DNA of 64,000 bases from Bradyrhizobium sp. C9 (GTDB lineage Bacteria > Pseudomonadota > Alphaproteobacteria > Rhizobiales > Xanthobacteraceae). Both the position numbers and the translations under genes were made by a program. The notes below the pieces were generated by a model that saw only the letters and a program-made list of their open reading frames with translations, searched no databases and had not been told where the DNA came from. Location of the stretch: assembly GCF_002532045.1 (NCBI RefSeq), contig NZ_NWTG01000002.1, positions 310,001 through 374,000 of the forward strand. Direction: 5' to 3'. Positions 63,997-64,000 of this stretch are shown in pieces; positions within the stretch are counted from its first letter, which is position 1, and every line of letters starts with the position of its first letter.

Positions 63997-64000
63997 CAAG

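Overview
The window is high-GC, densely packed chromosomal DNA that reads as an alphaproteobacterium of the Bradyrhizobium type. The pointers are a RegS/RegR-type redox pair, an intracellular PHB depolymerase, a bioBFDA operon beside a divergent bioR with BioR-type operators, an HWE kinase with a DUF4118-like sensor, MmcB, and several dispersed palindromic intergenic repeats. The genus is inferred from this gene set and from sequence character; no search was run.

Layout. 1-4.8 kb: end of an amino-acid-type ABC binding protein, a DUF1330 protein, PBP1A and a YgjP-like metallopeptidase. 5-8.3 kb: phaZ and an ABC-2 exporter. 8.3-10.4 kb: regS and regR. 10.4-17.6 kb: MmcB, a VWA protein, a GH13 glucosidase, an RMD1-family membrane protein, an MBL hydrolase and a PHB-depolymerase-family esterase. 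17.7-24.2 kb: a drug-type MFS pump, a flavin monooxygenase, and a LysR gene divergent from two SDRs and a GST. 24.3-29.5 kb: a signalling block with a class III cyclase, an HWE histidine kinase and a GGDEF-EAL protein, with an SDR among them. 29.8-35.7 kb: a CMD-family protein, YccF, a TetR/DUF2236 divergent pair, a secreted hydrolase and an SsuD-like monooxygenase.

35.9-39.4 kb is the most unusual part. A tRNA-Arg(CCG) gene is followed directly by a serine recombinase whose last codons and stop lie inside the tRNA on the opposite strand. Next come a small acidic protein and an Imm11-like immunity gene with no visible toxin. An 11-bp direct repeat of the tRNA 3' end recurs at 39430-39440 and is followed at once by a T6 run, as a tRNA terminator would be. 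I read this as a compact integrated element of about 3.5 kb.

39.5-45.8 kb: a CBS protein, a pentapeptide-repeat protein, and a thioesterase / CoA-transferase / haloacid-dehalogenase operon with a divergent LysR gene and an MFS transporter. 46-52.6 kb: a YXWXPGYW-repeat secreted protein with an 18-residue tandem repeat, then bioA-bioD-bioF-bioB and the divergent bioR with three operator-like sites. 52.7-61 kb: a GFA protein, a GreA-type factor, an RND efflux pump with its adaptor, a hydrolase and an outer-membrane barrel. 61-64 kb: a small secreted Asn/Gly-rich protein, a TfoX-like protein, a LuxR regulator, a dienelactone-hydrolase remnant and a lysine-tailed protein.

Most genes are ordinary for this lineage. 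No CRISPR array, rRNA or complete insertion sequence was seen.
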